NCBI GenBank assembly: GCA_036271555.1
Contig: DATBAK010000094.1
Span: 1 to 36,551 of the forward strand
Source: Acidimicrobiia bacterium
GTDB taxonomy: Bacteria; Actinomycetota; Acidimicrobiia; IMCC26256; PALSA-610
Direction: 5' to 3'
Length of the DNA stretch: 36,551 bases
Positions 15,388-23,753 of the stretch are shown one piece after another; positions within the stretch are counted from its first letter, which is position 1, and each line of letters begins with the position of its first letter. The notes below the pieces were generated by a model that did not search any database, was not told where the DNA came from, and saw nothing but the letters and a program-made list of their open reading frames with translations. Position numbers and translations under genes: made by a program.

Positions 15388-17472
15388 TTACGCCCGGGTG
15401 AGCCGCTCGATCGTCGACGCGACGGCCGCGAGGTTGATCGGCTTGACCATGTGGCCGTCGAAGCCGGCGTCGACGCTGCGCTGGCGGTCGGAGTCCTGGC
15501 CGTAGCCGGTCAGCGCGACGAGCCGGAGCTGCGGGAACGCGAGCTCGGTGCGCATCTTCCGCGCGAGCTCGTAGCCGTCCATCGCGGGCAGGCCGATGTC
15601 GAGGAACGCGATGTCGGGCACGAAGCCGGCCGCCGCGTCGAGCCCCGACGGGCCATCGAACGCCACGCGCGTCTCGTGCCCCATCACCGACAGCGCGTCG
15701 GCGAGCATCTCGGCGGCGTCGGTGTTGTCGTCCACGATCAACACGCGGCGCGCGCCGGCGGCCGCCTGGTGCGCAGGCGACGCCGCGACCGCGGCCGCGG
15801 CCGGCTGCAGCGACGACGTGTCGCACACGGGCAAGCGGACCTCGAGCTCGCTGCCGCGCCCGATGCCGGAGCTCCTCGCCGCGACGGTGCCGCCGTGGAG
15901 CGTGACCAGGCTGCGCACGATCGACAGCCCGAGCCCGAGCCCGCCTTCCGAGCGGTCGAGCGTGCGCTTGCTCTGCACGAACCGGTCGAACAGCGTCGCC
16001 AGCAGGTCGGGCGCGATGCCCATCCCGTTGTCGCGCACGAGCACCACCGCGTCGTCGCCGTCGCGCTTCGCGACGATCGAGACCCGGCCGCAGCGCTCGG
16101 TGTACTTCGCCGCGTTCGTCACCAGGTTCGAGATCACCTGCGCGAGGCGCGCCTCGTCGCCGTCGACGATCAGCCCGGGCTCGACGTCGAGCGTCAGCTC
16201 GTGCCGGCGCTCCTCGAGGATCGGGCTGCACGCCTCGAGCGAGCTCGCGATCACGTCCGCGAGCTCGATCGGGCGCTTGTGCAGCTCGACCTTGCCCTGC
16301 GCGATCCGCGACACGTCGAGCAGGTCGTTGACCAGCATCACCAGGTGCGTGACCTGGCGCTCGATGACCTCGCGCTCGCGCGTCGAGCTGTCGTCGGGGT
16401 GTGCCTTCATCAGCTCGATCGCGGTCAGGATCGGCGCGAGCGGGTTGCGCAGCTCGTGGCCGAGCATCGCGAGGAACTCGTCCTTCGCGCGGTTCGCCGC
16501 CTCGGCCTCCACGCGCGCCTCGGTCGCGCGCTCGAGGAGGCGCGCGCGCTCCTCGGTCGCGCGCTTGGCCTCGGTGATGTCGACGAACGAGATCACCGCG
16601 CCGATCGGCTGGCCGTCGCTGCCCGGCACCGGCGCCGCCGACAGCAGCAGCACGACCGGGTCGCGATCGCGGCGCCGCAGCGCGACCTCGCGTCCCGAGG
16701 TCGTGACGCCGGTCAGCGCGAGGTCGAGGATCGCGCGCCCGGCGTCGGGCGCGTCGGCGGTGTCGAGGGAGAACGCGCGCTCGAACGGCAGCAGCAGCGG
16801 GTTGTCGTCGGTCAGGCGCAGCGCCGCGCGGCTCGCGCGGATCACCTTGCCGGACAGATCGCACACCACGATGCCCTCGGCCGCGTGCTCGACGATCTCG
16901 GTGGTCAGGCGCTCGGCGACGACCATCTCCTGGTGGCGCTTCTGCTCCGACAGATCCGTCGCGATCACGCACGTGATCTGGTTGTTCTCGTCCCAGCTCG
17001 CCGTCGCCGACAGGTAGACCGGGACGAGCGTGCCGTCGGCGGTCACGATCTCGACCTCGGCCTTTGCCGACACCGTGTCGCGGCCGCGCAGGAGCGCGTC
17101 GACCATCGCGCGCGACGAGCTGGCGACGTAGGCCTCGAACGACGTGCCGAGCAGCGTCTCGTGCGGGACGCCGACGAGCTGCGCGAACCGCTCGTTCGCG
17201 TAGACGAGCGTGCCGTCGGGCGCCAGCAGCAGCGCGCCCTCGGTCATCGTCTCGACGAGCTGGCGATAGCGATGGTCGGAGCCGCGGAGCGTGAACACGC
17301 GGTCGCCCGACGGCCCCTGGACGACGAGCGCGTCGACGTCGCCGCTGCGGATCGCGTTCAAGGTGTCCTCGGCCTCGCGGAGGCGCGCCTCGAGCGCCTT
17401 GATCTCGGCGGGCGAGCGCGTCGCCGGAGACTTCCTCGGTCGTGCAGGCTGCTTGGTCACGGGCTTGGTCAC
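15388..17472 (-). CDS. Hybrid histidine kinase, PAS-PAS-HisKA-HATPase-receiver
   Basis: The 694-residue protein is cytoplasmic. A Lys/Arg/Pro-rich start and a short coiled coil (21-42) are followed by PAS domains at about 66-175 and 188-300. Next come a HisKA domain with H339 in GHELRNPL, an ATPase domain (N box at 449-455, DNGMGI at 481-486, GLGLGLSI at 511-518) and a receiver at about 575-690. The receiver has acidic residues D581 and D582, phospho-acceptor D625 in FLDIGLP and K677. The GTG start is 5 bases after the stop of the second kaiB gene, so co-translation is likely. In other bacteria, kinases in this position are thought to read the KaiB-KaiC state, like SasA or LabA-type outputs. 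That role is inferred here. Confidence 0.93.
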   Translation of the reverse strand: MTKPVTKQPARPRKSPATRSPAEIKALEARLREAEDTLNAIRSGDVDALVVQGPSGDRVFTLRGSDHRYRQLVETMTEGALLLAPDGTLVYANERFAQLVGVPHETLLGTSFEAYVASSSRAMVDALLRGRDTVSAKAEVEIVTADGTLVPVYLSATASWDENNQITCVIATDLSEQKRHQEMVVAERLTTEIVEHAAEGIVVCDLSGKVIRASRAALRLTDDNPLLLPFERAFSLDTADAPDAGRAILDLALTGVTTSGREVALRRRDRDPVVLLLSAAPVPGSDGQPIGAVISFVDITEAKRATEERARLLERATEARVEAEAANRAKDEFLAMLGHELRNPLAPILTAIELMKAHPDDSSTREREVIERQVTHLVMLVNDLLDVSRIAQGKVELHKRPIELADVIASSLEACSPILEERRHELTLDVEPGLIVDGDEARLAQVISNLVTNAAKYTERCGRVSIVAKRDGDDAVVLVRDNGMGIAPDLLATLFDRFVQSKRTLDRSEGGLGLGLSIVRSLVTLHGGTVAARSSGIGRGSELEVRLPVCDTSSLQPAAAAVAASPAHQAAAGARRVLIVDDNTDAAEMLADALSVMGHETRVAFDGPSGLDAAAGFVPDIAFLDIGLPAMDGYELARKMRTELAFPQLRLVALTGYGQDSDRQRSVDAGFDGHMVKPINLAAVASTIERLTRA

Positions 17473-17477
17473 GGTCG

Positions 17478-17804
17478 TTACTCGGGTTCGAGGCCAAGGC
17501 CGGCCACCACCACGTCGCGGTTCGAGAGGTCGCCGACGAACCGCCGGGGCGGCAACGGGAGCCTCTTGACCAGTATGGGGACGGCGACGATCTGATCGTC
17601 CTTGGCGAGAGTTGGCTGTTGCAGGATGTCGACCACGGCGAGCTCGTAGTTGCCCGCGAGGTAGGCCTCGCAGATCTCTTTCGCGTTGCGGATGGCGCGG
17701 ATCGATCGATCCGACGTGCCCGCGATGTACAGGCGCAGGATGACCTTCGCGACGGACGGCCTGGCCGCGCGCTCGAACGCCGCCGTGGAGGTCTTCGGCT
17801 TCAC
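17478..17804 (-). CDS. kaiB: KaiB-like protein, second copy
   Basis: The 108-residue protein has the KaiB thioredoxin-like fold pattern: [17 protein letters not shown], then [20 protein letters not shown], then [19 protein letters not shown]. It keeps the PxLAxxDxI segment and the (V/I)GDLS motif typical of KaiB. In cyanobacteria KaiB switches fold and binds the phosphorylated KaiC ring. Whether this copy does so cannot be seen. It starts with a GTG that overlaps the stop of the first kaiB copy (GTGA). The two copies differ clearly in sequence, so this is not a recent duplication. Confidence 0.9.
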   Translation of the reverse strand: MKPKTSTAAFERAARPSVAKVILRLYIAGTSDRSIRAIRNAKEICEAYLAGNYELAVVDILQQPTLAKDDQIVAVPILVKRLPLPPRRFVGDLSNRDVVVAGLGLEPE

Positions 17805-18142
17805 TCGGCCCGCGATCTCTTGAGCGGTCGCAGGTCGAGGCCGACCAGGACGCGCTCGGCGTCGGAGAAGTTGCCGATGATCTTCTTCACCGGCGGCGGC
17901 AGCTGCCGCACGACGGCCGGCAGGGCGAGGATCTGATCGCCGCGCGCGAGCGCCGGGTTCTCGAGCAGGTCGATCACCTCGATGCGATAGCGGCCCTTGA
18001 GGTGGGACTCGCAGATCTCCTTCAGGTTGGTGAACGCCTCGACGCTCTTCGGGGTCTGCCCGGCGACGTACAGCCGGAGCAGGTACTCCTGCTCCGCGGC
18101 GCGCTCGCGCCTTGCTCGGGCTCGCTTGTGGAGCGCGGTCAT
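17801..18142 (-). CDS. kaiB: KaiB-like protein, first copy
   Basis: The 113-residue protein has a basic N-terminal tail ([18 protein letters not shown]) and then a close KaiB match: [40 protein letters not shown] and [20 protein letters not shown]. This copy is nearer to the cyanobacterial KaiB consensus ([24 protein letters not shown]) than the other copy. Its ATG overlaps the kaiC stop (ATGA), and its own stop overlaps the next kaiB start, so kaiC, kaiB and kaiB are translated in tight series. The start was chosen by this overlap, since the frame is open further upstream inside kaiC. Confidence 0.93.
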   Translation of the reverse strand: MTALHKRARARRERAAEQEYLLRLYVAGQTPKSVEAFTNLKEICESHLKGRYRIEVIDLLENPALARGDQILALPAVVRQLPPPVKKIIGNFSDAERVLVGLDLRPLKRSRAE

Positions 18143-19917
18143 GACTTCCTCCCGTGCTTGGCGCGTGCGTGGTCCCGGCCGAGCGCGAGTCGCGTGCGTG
18201 ATTCGGCGAGGCGTTCGTCGCGAGCCGCGAGCTCGCTCGCGAACGACCGCTGCTCGTCCTCCTCGGCGGCGAGCTCGGCTCGCATCGCTTCGATCTGGTT
18301 CTCGAGCACCTTGCTCCTGCGCGCGAGCGCGCGCTGCTTGCGCTCGAGCTCTTGCTGGCGCGCGAGCGCCTGCGCGCGCTGCTCGACCTCGAGCTGGATC
18401 CGCGCCGACCCGGTGAGCACGCCGCTCGGTCCGACCGCCACCGGGATCAGGTCGACCCCGTGCGACGTGATCAGGAACTCGCGGACCTGGTTCGAGTGCC
18501 CCATGCCGCGCGACTTCACGAGGTACAGCCCGCGCGTCCGCTCGCCCGCGATCTCGATGTCGCGGACCTGGAACCAGGTGTCGATCAGCGACGAGATGCC
18601 GATCTCGGTCTCCTCGAAGCCCTTCGGCGTCATCAGCGACGTGACGAGGCAGGTGATCTGCTTCATCTTCAGGAAGTCGAACAGCCGCACGAGCATCGAC
18701 TTGACCTCGGCGGCGTTGCCCGCCGTGATCAGGCTCGAGATCGGGTCGATGACGATCGCGCGCGGCTGGAGCCTCTCGATCATCTTGTGGATGGTGACGA
18801 GGTGCTGCTCGAGGCCGAACACGGTCGGGCGCGACGCCTGGATGGTGAGCATGCCGTTGGCGATCCAGCTGTCGAGGTCGAGCCCGATCGAGTGCATGTT
18901 GCGGCACACCTGCGCGCTCGACTCCTCGAGCGCGCAGTACAGCGTGCGCTCCTTGCGGCGGCAGCTCGCGTCCGCGAACATGCCCGCGAGGCTGCTCTTG
19001 CCGGTGCCCGCGGTGCCCGACACCAGGACGCTCGAGCCGCGGAAGTAGCCGCCGCCCTCGAGCATGGAGTCGAGCGCCGGCACGCCGGTCGACACGCGCT
19101 GGGTCGACACCTCGTATTCGAGGCCGAGGCTGGTCACCGGCAGCACGGAGAAGCCGTGCTCGTCGATGAGGAACGGGTACTCGTTCGCGCCGTGCGCGGT
19201 GCCGCGATACTTCACGATCCGCATCCGGCGCGTCGACACCTGGTCGACGACGCGGTTGTCGAGCGAGATCACGCAGTCGGACACGTACTCCTCGAGGCCG
19301 TAGCGCGTCAGCGTGCCCTCGCCGCGCTCGGCGGTGATGACCGACGTGACGCCGCGGTCCTTGAGCCAGCGGAACAGGCGGCGCAGCTCGGACCGCAGCA
19401 GCGCCTCGTTCTCGAAGCTGGCGAACAGCGCCTCGAGCGTGTCGAGCACGACGCGCGTCGCCTTCACGGAGTCGATCGCGTGGGCGATGCGGACGAACAG
19501 ACCCTCGAGGTCGTAGTCGCCGGCCTCCTGGATCTCGCTGCGGTCGACCTTGACGAAGTCGATCGCGAGCAGTTTGCGCGCGGTCAGCTGGTCGAGCTCG
19601 AAGCCGAGCGACGACGCGTTCTGGGTGAGCTCGTCGGCGGTCTCCTCGAACGCGAGGAACACGCCGGCCTCGCCGTGATCGCGCGCGCCGTTGACGAGGA
19701 ACTCGAGCCCGAACAGCGTCTTGCCGCAGCCGGCACCGCCGCACACCAGCGTGGTGCGGCCGCCGGGTAGGCCGCCGCCGGTGATCTGGTCGAGGCCGTC
19801 GATGCCGGACGGGACCTTGACGATGCCGGGAGCCTCGGCCGGCGAGCGCGGCGAGCGCGGCGAGCGCGGCGAGGAACGCGAACGTTTACGTGTGGTAGTC
19901 GATGGCGAGACGGTCAC
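18139..19917 (-). CDS. kaiC: KaiC-like double-domain ATPase/autokinase
   Basis: The 592-residue protein has the two RecA-like domains of KaiC. The first shows Walker A GGAGCGKT (60-67), the Glu pair E91-E92 and Walker B with D159. The second shows Walker A GTAGTGKS (301-308), E331-E332 and D391 in IVIDP. The position of the cyanobacterial phosphorylation pair Ser-Thr (HISTITD) reads GISSLID here, so the predicted pair is S442-S443. After the second domain a helical extension of about 80 residues ([18 protein letters not shown] onward) should form a coiled coil in place of the short cyanobacterial A-loop tail that binds KaiA. GTG start with GAGG upstream. No kaiA gene is visible, so timing by KaiA-driven phosphorylation is not expected. 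A stress-linked or hourglass function is possible. Confidence 0.95.
   Translation of the reverse strand: MTVSPSTTTRKRSRSSPRSPRSPRSPAEAPGIVKVPSGIDGLDQITGGGLPGGRTTLVCGGAGCGKTLFGLEFLVNGARDHGEAGVFLAFEETADELTQNASSLGFELDQLTARKLLAIDFVKVDRSEIQEAGDYDLEGLFVRIAHAIDSVKATRVVLDTLEALFASFENEALLRSELRRLFRWLKDRGVTSVITAERGEGTLTRYGLEEYVSDCVISLDNRVVDQVSTRRMRIVKYRGTAHGANEYPFLIDEHGFSVLPVTSLGLEYEVSTQRVSTGVPALDSMLEGGGYFRGSSVLVSGTAGTGKSSLAGMFADASCRRKERTLYCALEESSAQVCRNMHSIGLDLDSWIANGMLTIQASRPTVFGLEQHLVTIHKMIERLQPRAIVIDPISSLITAGNAAEVKSMLVRLFDFLKMKQITCLVTSLMTPKGFEETEIGISSLIDTWFQVRDIEIAGERTRGLYLVKSRGMGHSNQVREFLITSHGVDLIPVAVGPSGVLTGSARIQLEVEQRAQALARQQELERKQRALARRSKVLENQIEAMRAELAAEEDEQRSFASELAARDERLAESRTRLALGRDHARAKHGRKS
19841..19867. 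repeat. Three tandem copies of GGCGAGCGC in the kaiC 5' end
   Basis: A perfect 9-base unit is repeated three times plus a partial copy and encodes an RSP tripeptide repeat near the KaiC N terminus. Slippage could change its copy number without shifting frame. Confidence 0.7.
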
Positions 19918-20257
19918 GGAAAACCTCGGAGCAGGTCAGCGACGAACGGCGACTATTTCAAGAGCTGCGCCGAATCGCCCGTGCAGCATTGTCAGCACCT
20001 TACCGAGCGCAGCTGTCGCACCACGAGTGCGCTGGCGCGCGGTGCGCGCGAGCGAGACAGTCATCGCGGACCGCGGAGGCGGGATCGCTGAGATCCCTCG
20101 CGTTTTCGAGGCGCGGCCGGCCGCGCGCGAGCGCGCGCGAGCGCACGGATGTCCCGCGCCGGTGACGCGACGGCGCGCGACGGCGACGGGATGCCCCGTG
20201 CAGCGGGGCACGCAGTGGTCGCGCCGCGCCGGTGATCAGGCAGCGGCAGCGCGCGGG
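19918..20257. other. kaiC upstream region without genes
   Basis: I see no credible gene in these 340 bases. The region must carry the kaiC promoter, but no clear -10/-35 pair stands out. It is rich in palindromes, for example GCGCGGCCGGCCGCGC at 20111-20126, and contains a hairpin at 20192-20210. Confidence 0.45.
20192..20210 (-). terminator. Hairpin TGCCCCG/CGGGGCA after pseudo-receiver gene
   Basis: A 7-base perfect stem with a 5-base loop lies 48-66 bases downstream of the pseudo-receiver stop. No U tract follows. It may end that transcript before the kaiC promoter. Confidence 0.35.
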
Positions 20258-20758
20258 TCAGGACGCGAGCGTACGCGCGCGCGGACCGGCGTCCGCGCGG
20301 CCGACATGGCGGCCGTGGGCGTCCGCGACCGCGAGCAGCAGCTCGATCGCGGTGGCGTCGAACGCGATCGCGGCCTGGTAACCGGCGAGCAGCGCGCGCG
20401 TCGCGAGGTGGTGGCTGGTCGGCGACAGCAGCGCGACGGCCGGCGTGGTTCCACCGTCGGCCGGCGTGCGCGCACGCAGCCGGCGCATCAGGCGGATGCC
20501 GTCGCCGTCGGGCAGCTCGAGCTCCGACACCACGACGTCGGGGCGAGCGCTGCGCAGGCGAGCCAGCGCGTCCTCGGTCGATCGCGCGACCACGACGCGG
20601 CACTCGGTGGCGGCGAGCCGGCGCACGACGTGATCGGCGGCGTCGGGATCGCGCACGACGAGCAGCGCGGTCGTGCCGTTCAGCCCGAAGAAGGGACGCC
20701 AGCTCGGCCCGAGACGCGCTTCGTGAACTGCCACGGCAGCCCGCCATGCGGAACGCAT
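20258..20758 (-). CDS. Pseudo-receiver protein (Glu at phospho-acceptor position)
   Basis: The 166-residue protein reads as a stand-alone receiver fold: LLVVRDPDAADHVVRRL, VVVARSTEDALARLRS, DVVVSELELPDGDGIRLMRRL, VALLSP and a last strand with AAIAFD. In an active receiver the VSELELPDG segment carries Asp at the second position after Val. Here it is E79. The usual Lys-Pro after the last strand is missing, and only one Asp stands in the first acidic loop. It is therefore unlikely to be phosphorylated normally and may mimic the phosphorylated state. The ATG at 20758 is the best start by domain fit, with no clear Shine-Dalgarno. It lies upstream of kaiC on the same strand, 340 bases away. Confidence 0.65.
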   Translation of the reverse strand: MRSAWRAAVAVHEARLGPSWRPFFGLNGTTALLVVRDPDAADHVVRRLAATECRVVVARSTEDALARLRSARPDVVVSELELPDGDGIRLMRRLRARTPADGGTTPAVALLSPTSHHLATRALLAGYQAAIAFDATAIELLLAVADAHGRHVGRADAGPRARTLAS

Positions 20759-20893
20759 GCCAGCGTGAACGGGCTTTTCCGAGCAGATCCGCCGCAGATC
20801 TGCGAATGGTCGGCACATCGAGCGCGAGCGCACGTGCGGCGCGCCGGGAGCGATCGCCGAGCGCGCGGAGCACGAGTTGCAGTCTCGAAGCGC

Positions 20894-21940
20894 ATGGCCG
20901 TCGTCACCTTCCTGCTCAGCTACCTCGCGCGCCAGGCCAACAACATCGTGCAGGCCATCTTCGGGTGGTCGATCACCGCGCTGTTCGGCAAGCTCCAGCG
21001 CCGCCAGCAGGTGCTCGTCACCGCCGCGCTGCTGGTGTCGCTGATCTGGCCGCTGTTCGTGCTCGGCACCGCGCTCCCGGGCGTGGCGGCGTGGGCGATC
21101 GCGTTCGTGCCGCTGCACGACTGGCTCGGCGACACCGTGCTGCGCATCATCTGGCTGTCGCTCGCGGTGGCCGCGCCGCTCGCGGTCGGCATCCTCGTGC
21201 ACCTCGCCGCGCCGGTGCGCCGCGGCAGCCTGCCGCGCGCGGCGGTCACCGGGTACGCGACCGCGCTCGGCTTCTTCGCCGCGTTCGTGGTCGTGGCGAT
21301 CACGGTGCCGGTCCTCAAGGTCGCGTCGATCGTGCGCCGGTGGTCCGACGACCACGTCTACGTGCAGCCGCACGACGGCGACTACGACGCCGTGCTGCGC
21401 GAGCTCGCGGACGCGGTCGAGCGGGCAGGGCTGCACGCGCGCATCAGCGACGTGCCGCGCCACATGGTGCTCGCCACCACGATCATGCGCGGCTTCGCGC
21501 GCGGCACGGTGTCGGCGTTCGTGGCGCCGACCTTGCGCCGGGTGACCGCGCCGGGCCTCGAGCTGTACCTGTACCCGGCGGATCTGCTGATCCGCGGCGA
21601 GGCCTCGAAGGTCGCGCGCGTGCGATCGATGTTCGGCCGCACGCAGCTCGACGCGCACGCGTACCTGGTGGCGGAGCCCGACGCGCAGCACGTGCAGCAG
21701 GTGCTGGCGTCGCTCGCGAAGCAGTCCACGCGCGGCGCCGACGGTCGCGCGCTGTGCCCGAAGCTGCGCGGCGCGTATCACGAGATCCTCGCGCTCGACG
21801 TCGGCTACGACGAGTTCGTGATCCTCGACGCGATGGCGCGCCGCCTCGAGCGCCACTTCCTGCGCGACGGCCTGGTCGACGGCAGCGACCTGCCGATCGA
21901 CGACGCGCAGGACGTCGCCGCGGCGAAGGCCGCCGCGTGA
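20894..21940 (+). CDS. Uncharacterised membrane protein with cytoplasmic C-terminal domain
   Basis: The 348-residue protein has an amphipathic start (VVTFLLSYLARQANNIVQAI) and three to four membrane helices between about residues 38 and 145 (LVTAALLVSLIWPLFVLG, IIWLSLAVAAPLAVGILV, ALGFFAAFVVVAITVPVL). A soluble region of about 190 residues follows and contains LELYLYPADLLIRGEASKVA and RAYHEILALD-like segments. I do not recognise the family. It is divergent from the pseudo-receiver gene (135 bases apart) and meets the ABC permease gene tail to tail with 6 bases between. The ATG was chosen because the membrane segments start right after it, although the frame is open upstream. Confidence 0.75.
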   Translation: MAVVTFLLSYLARQANNIVQAIFGWSITALFGKLQRRQQVLVTAALLVSLIWPLFVLGTALPGVAAWAIAFVPLHDWLGDTVLRIIWLSLAVAAPLAVGILVHLAAPVRRGSLPRAAVTGYATALGFFAAFVVVAITVPVLKVASIVRRWSDDHVYVQPHDGDYDAVLRELADAVERAGLHARISDVPRHMVLATTIMRGFARGTVSAFVAPTLRRVTAPGLELYLYPADLLIRGEASKVARVRSMFGRTQLDAHAYLVAEPDAQHVQQVLASLAKQSTRGADGRALCPKLRGAYHEILALDVGYDEFVILDAMARRLERHFLRDGLVDGSDLPIDDAQDVAAAKAAA

Positions 21941-21946
21941 GGCCGG

Positions 21947-22714
21947 CTACAGCTTGCGGCTGTACGACCGCACCGCGAGCGGCGCGAAGATCGCGACCAC
22001 GCCGATGCACCCGACGACCGCCCACAGCACGTTCGAGGTCAGCCGGCCGTCGTTCATGAGATCGCGGCACGCGTCGATCACCAGCGTCACCGGGTTGACG
22101 CTCACGAACGCCTGCAGCCAGCCCGGCATCGTCTGCGCCGGCACGAACGCGTTCGACAGGAACGACAGCGGGAACATGATCATCATCGAGAAGCCCTGCA
22201 CCGCCTGCGCGCTGCGCGCGATCGTGCCGAACCACGTGAAGATCCAGCCCAGCGACCACGCCGCGAACACGATCAGCAGCCAGCCGCCGAGCACGCCCGG
22301 GACGCCGCCGCCCGGCCGATATCCCATCGCGAGCCCGACGACGATCGTCAGCGTCGCCGCGATCGCGTAGCGCACGAGGTCGGCGATCGCGGGGCCCGCG
22401 AGCGGCGCGATGCGCGAGATCGGCAGCGACCGGAAGCGGTCGAACACGCCCTTGTCCATGTCCTCGCGGAGCTGGATGCCGGTGGCCATGCACGCGGTCA
22501 GCGCGGTCTGCGCGAGGATGCCGGGGATGATCAGCGGCAGGTAGCTCTCGGTGCTGCCGGCGACCGCGCCGCCGAAGATGTACGTGAACATCGCGGTGAA
22601 CAGCAGCGGCTGCAGCGTGACGTCGAAGAACTGCTCCGGGTTGCGGCGCATCTTGATCAGCGCGCGGCCGGCCATCGCCAGCGTCTGCGAGACGGCGTTG
22701 CTCGGGTTACTCAT
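21947..22714 (-). CDS. ABC-2 type permease, DrrB-like
   Basis: The 255-residue membrane protein has six predicted helices and the ABC-2 signature around MMIMFPLSFLSNAFVPAQTM followed by MPGWLQAFVSVNPVTLVIDA. This is typical of DrrB-type daunorubicin or multidrug exporters. The early segment RNPEQFFDVTLQPLLFTAMF is also typical. It pairs with the ATPase encoded just upstream, which it overlaps by 8 bases, to form an exporter for a hydrophobic compound or lipid. The substrate cannot be told from sequence. Confidence 0.93.
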   Translation of the reverse strand: MSNPSNAVSQTLAMAGRALIKMRRNPEQFFDVTLQPLLFTAMFTYIFGGAVAGSTESYLPLIIPGILAQTALTACMATGIQLREDMDKGVFDRFRSLPISRIAPLAGPAIADLVRYAIAATLTIVVGLAMGYRPGGGVPGVLGGWLLIVFAAWSLGWIFTWFGTIARSAQAVQGFSMMIMFPLSFLSNAFVPAQTMPGWLQAFVSVNPVTLVIDACRDLMNDGRLTSNVLWAVVGCIGVVAIFAPLAVRSYSRKL

Positions 22715-23669
22715 CGGGCGTCTCCTCGGTCTCGCTGTGGTGGCCGGTCAGCGCGAGGAACACCTCGTCGAGCGTCGGCTGGCGCACGCTCGCGGTCGTG
22801 ATCCCGAGCCCGGCCTGGCGCAGCGCGATCAGCACGTCGGCGGCGCGGTTCGCGTCGGCGAGCGGGATGTTGAGCCCGCCGGCCTCGGGCGTGAGCACCG
22901 GCTTGTCGCCGATCAGCTGCTCGACGAGCTCGGCCGCGCGCGCCGTATGCTCGCGGTCGGCGAGCCGGACGTGCAGCGTCGACGTGCCGACGCTCGCCTT
23001 GAGCTCGTCGGGCGTGCCCTCGGCGACCTTCTTGCCGCGGTCGATGACCGCGATGCGATCGGCGAGCTGGTCGGCCTCGTCGAGGTACTGCGTCGTCAGC
23101 AGCACGGTCGCGCCGTCGCGGACGAGCCGGCGGATCGTCTCCCACATCTGGCCGCGCGTGCGCGGATCGAGGCCGGTCGTCGGCTCGTCGAGGAACAGCA
23201 GCGGCGGCTGGCTGATCAGCGACGCCGCGAGGTCGAGCCGGCGCCGCATGCCGCCGGAGTACTTCTTGATCGGGCGGTCGGCGGCGTCGGTGAGGCCGAA
23301 GCTCGCGAGCAGCTCGTCGCCCTTCGCGCGCGCGCCGGCCCGCGACAGGCCGAGCAGCCGCCCGAACAGCTGCAGGTTCTCGCGGCCGGTCAGCGTGTCG
23401 TCGACCGACGCGTACTGGCCGGTGACGCCGATCAGCTGGCGGATGCGGTGCGGGTCGGCGGCGACGTCGACGCCGAGGATCGTCGCGCGCCCGGCGTCGA
23501 TCGGCAGCAGCGTCGCGAGCATCTTGAGCATCGTCGTCTTGCCGGCGCCGTTGGGGCCGAGCACGCCGAACACCTGGCCGCGGCGGACCTCGAGGTCGAT
23601 GCCGTCGACCGCGCGCGTGGTGCCGAACGTCTTGACGAGGCTCGTCGCAGAGACGGCGAGGTCATTCAT
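22707..23669 (-). CDS. ABC transporter ATPase, DrrA-like
   Basis: The 320-residue ATPase has Walker A GPNGAGKT (about 38-45), a Q loop at VTGQYASVDD, the signature YSGGMRRRLDLA, Walker B LLFLDEPTTGLD and the switch region TTQYLDEADQLADRI. The C-terminal part with PTLDEVFLALTG is the conserved regulatory segment of DrrA-type proteins, which couples to the DrrB-like permease encoded next. No biosynthetic genes are nearby, so self-resistance to a local product is not supported. Confidence 0.95.
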   Translation of the reverse strand: MNDLAVSATSLVKTFGTTRAVDGIDLEVRRGQVFGVLGPNGAGKTTMLKMLATLLPIDAGRATILGVDVAADPHRIRQLIGVTGQYASVDDTLTGRENLQLFGRLLGLSRAGARAKGDELLASFGLTDAADRPIKKYSGGMRRRLDLAASLISQPPLLFLDEPTTGLDPRTRGQMWETIRRLVRDGATVLLTTQYLDEADQLADRIAVIDRGKKVAEGTPDELKASVGTSTLHVRLADREHTARAAELVEQLIGDKPVLTPEAGGLNIPLADANRAADVLIALRQAGLGITTASVRQPTLDEVFLALTGHHSETEETPDE

Positions 23670-23726
23670 CCAGGCTGCATCATGCCTGCGGTCTGTTACG
23701 AGAGCTGGCGGTCGATCGTGTAGAAA

Positions 23727-23742
23727 CCTGACATCGGTCAGG
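23727..23742. promoter_or_regulatory. Inverted repeat CCTGAC-ATCG-GTCAGG upstream of the ABC exporter
   Basis: This perfect 6-base inverted repeat with a 4-base centre lies 12 bases after the nucleotidase gene and 58 bases before the drrA-like start, both on the minus strand. On that strand it is followed by TTT. It could be a weak terminator of the nucleotidase gene or an operator for the exporter. Confidence 0.4.
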
Positions 23743-23753
23743 CGCGGCGCGGG

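Noticed and set aside
15361-17595. A long plus-strand frame antisense to the hybrid kinase and second kaiB
   Set aside because: The composition is that of an antisense shadow. The minus-strand genes have full domain matches.
17478-20893. A kaiA gene in the Kai cluster
   Set aside because: No frame with KaiA-like sequence was found. The only extra gene is the pseudo-receiver, which lacks the KaiA C-terminal domain.
21947-23669. Antibiotic self-resistance role for the DrrAB-like exporter
   Set aside because: There are no biosynthetic genes in the window, and DrrAB-type exporters have many substrates.
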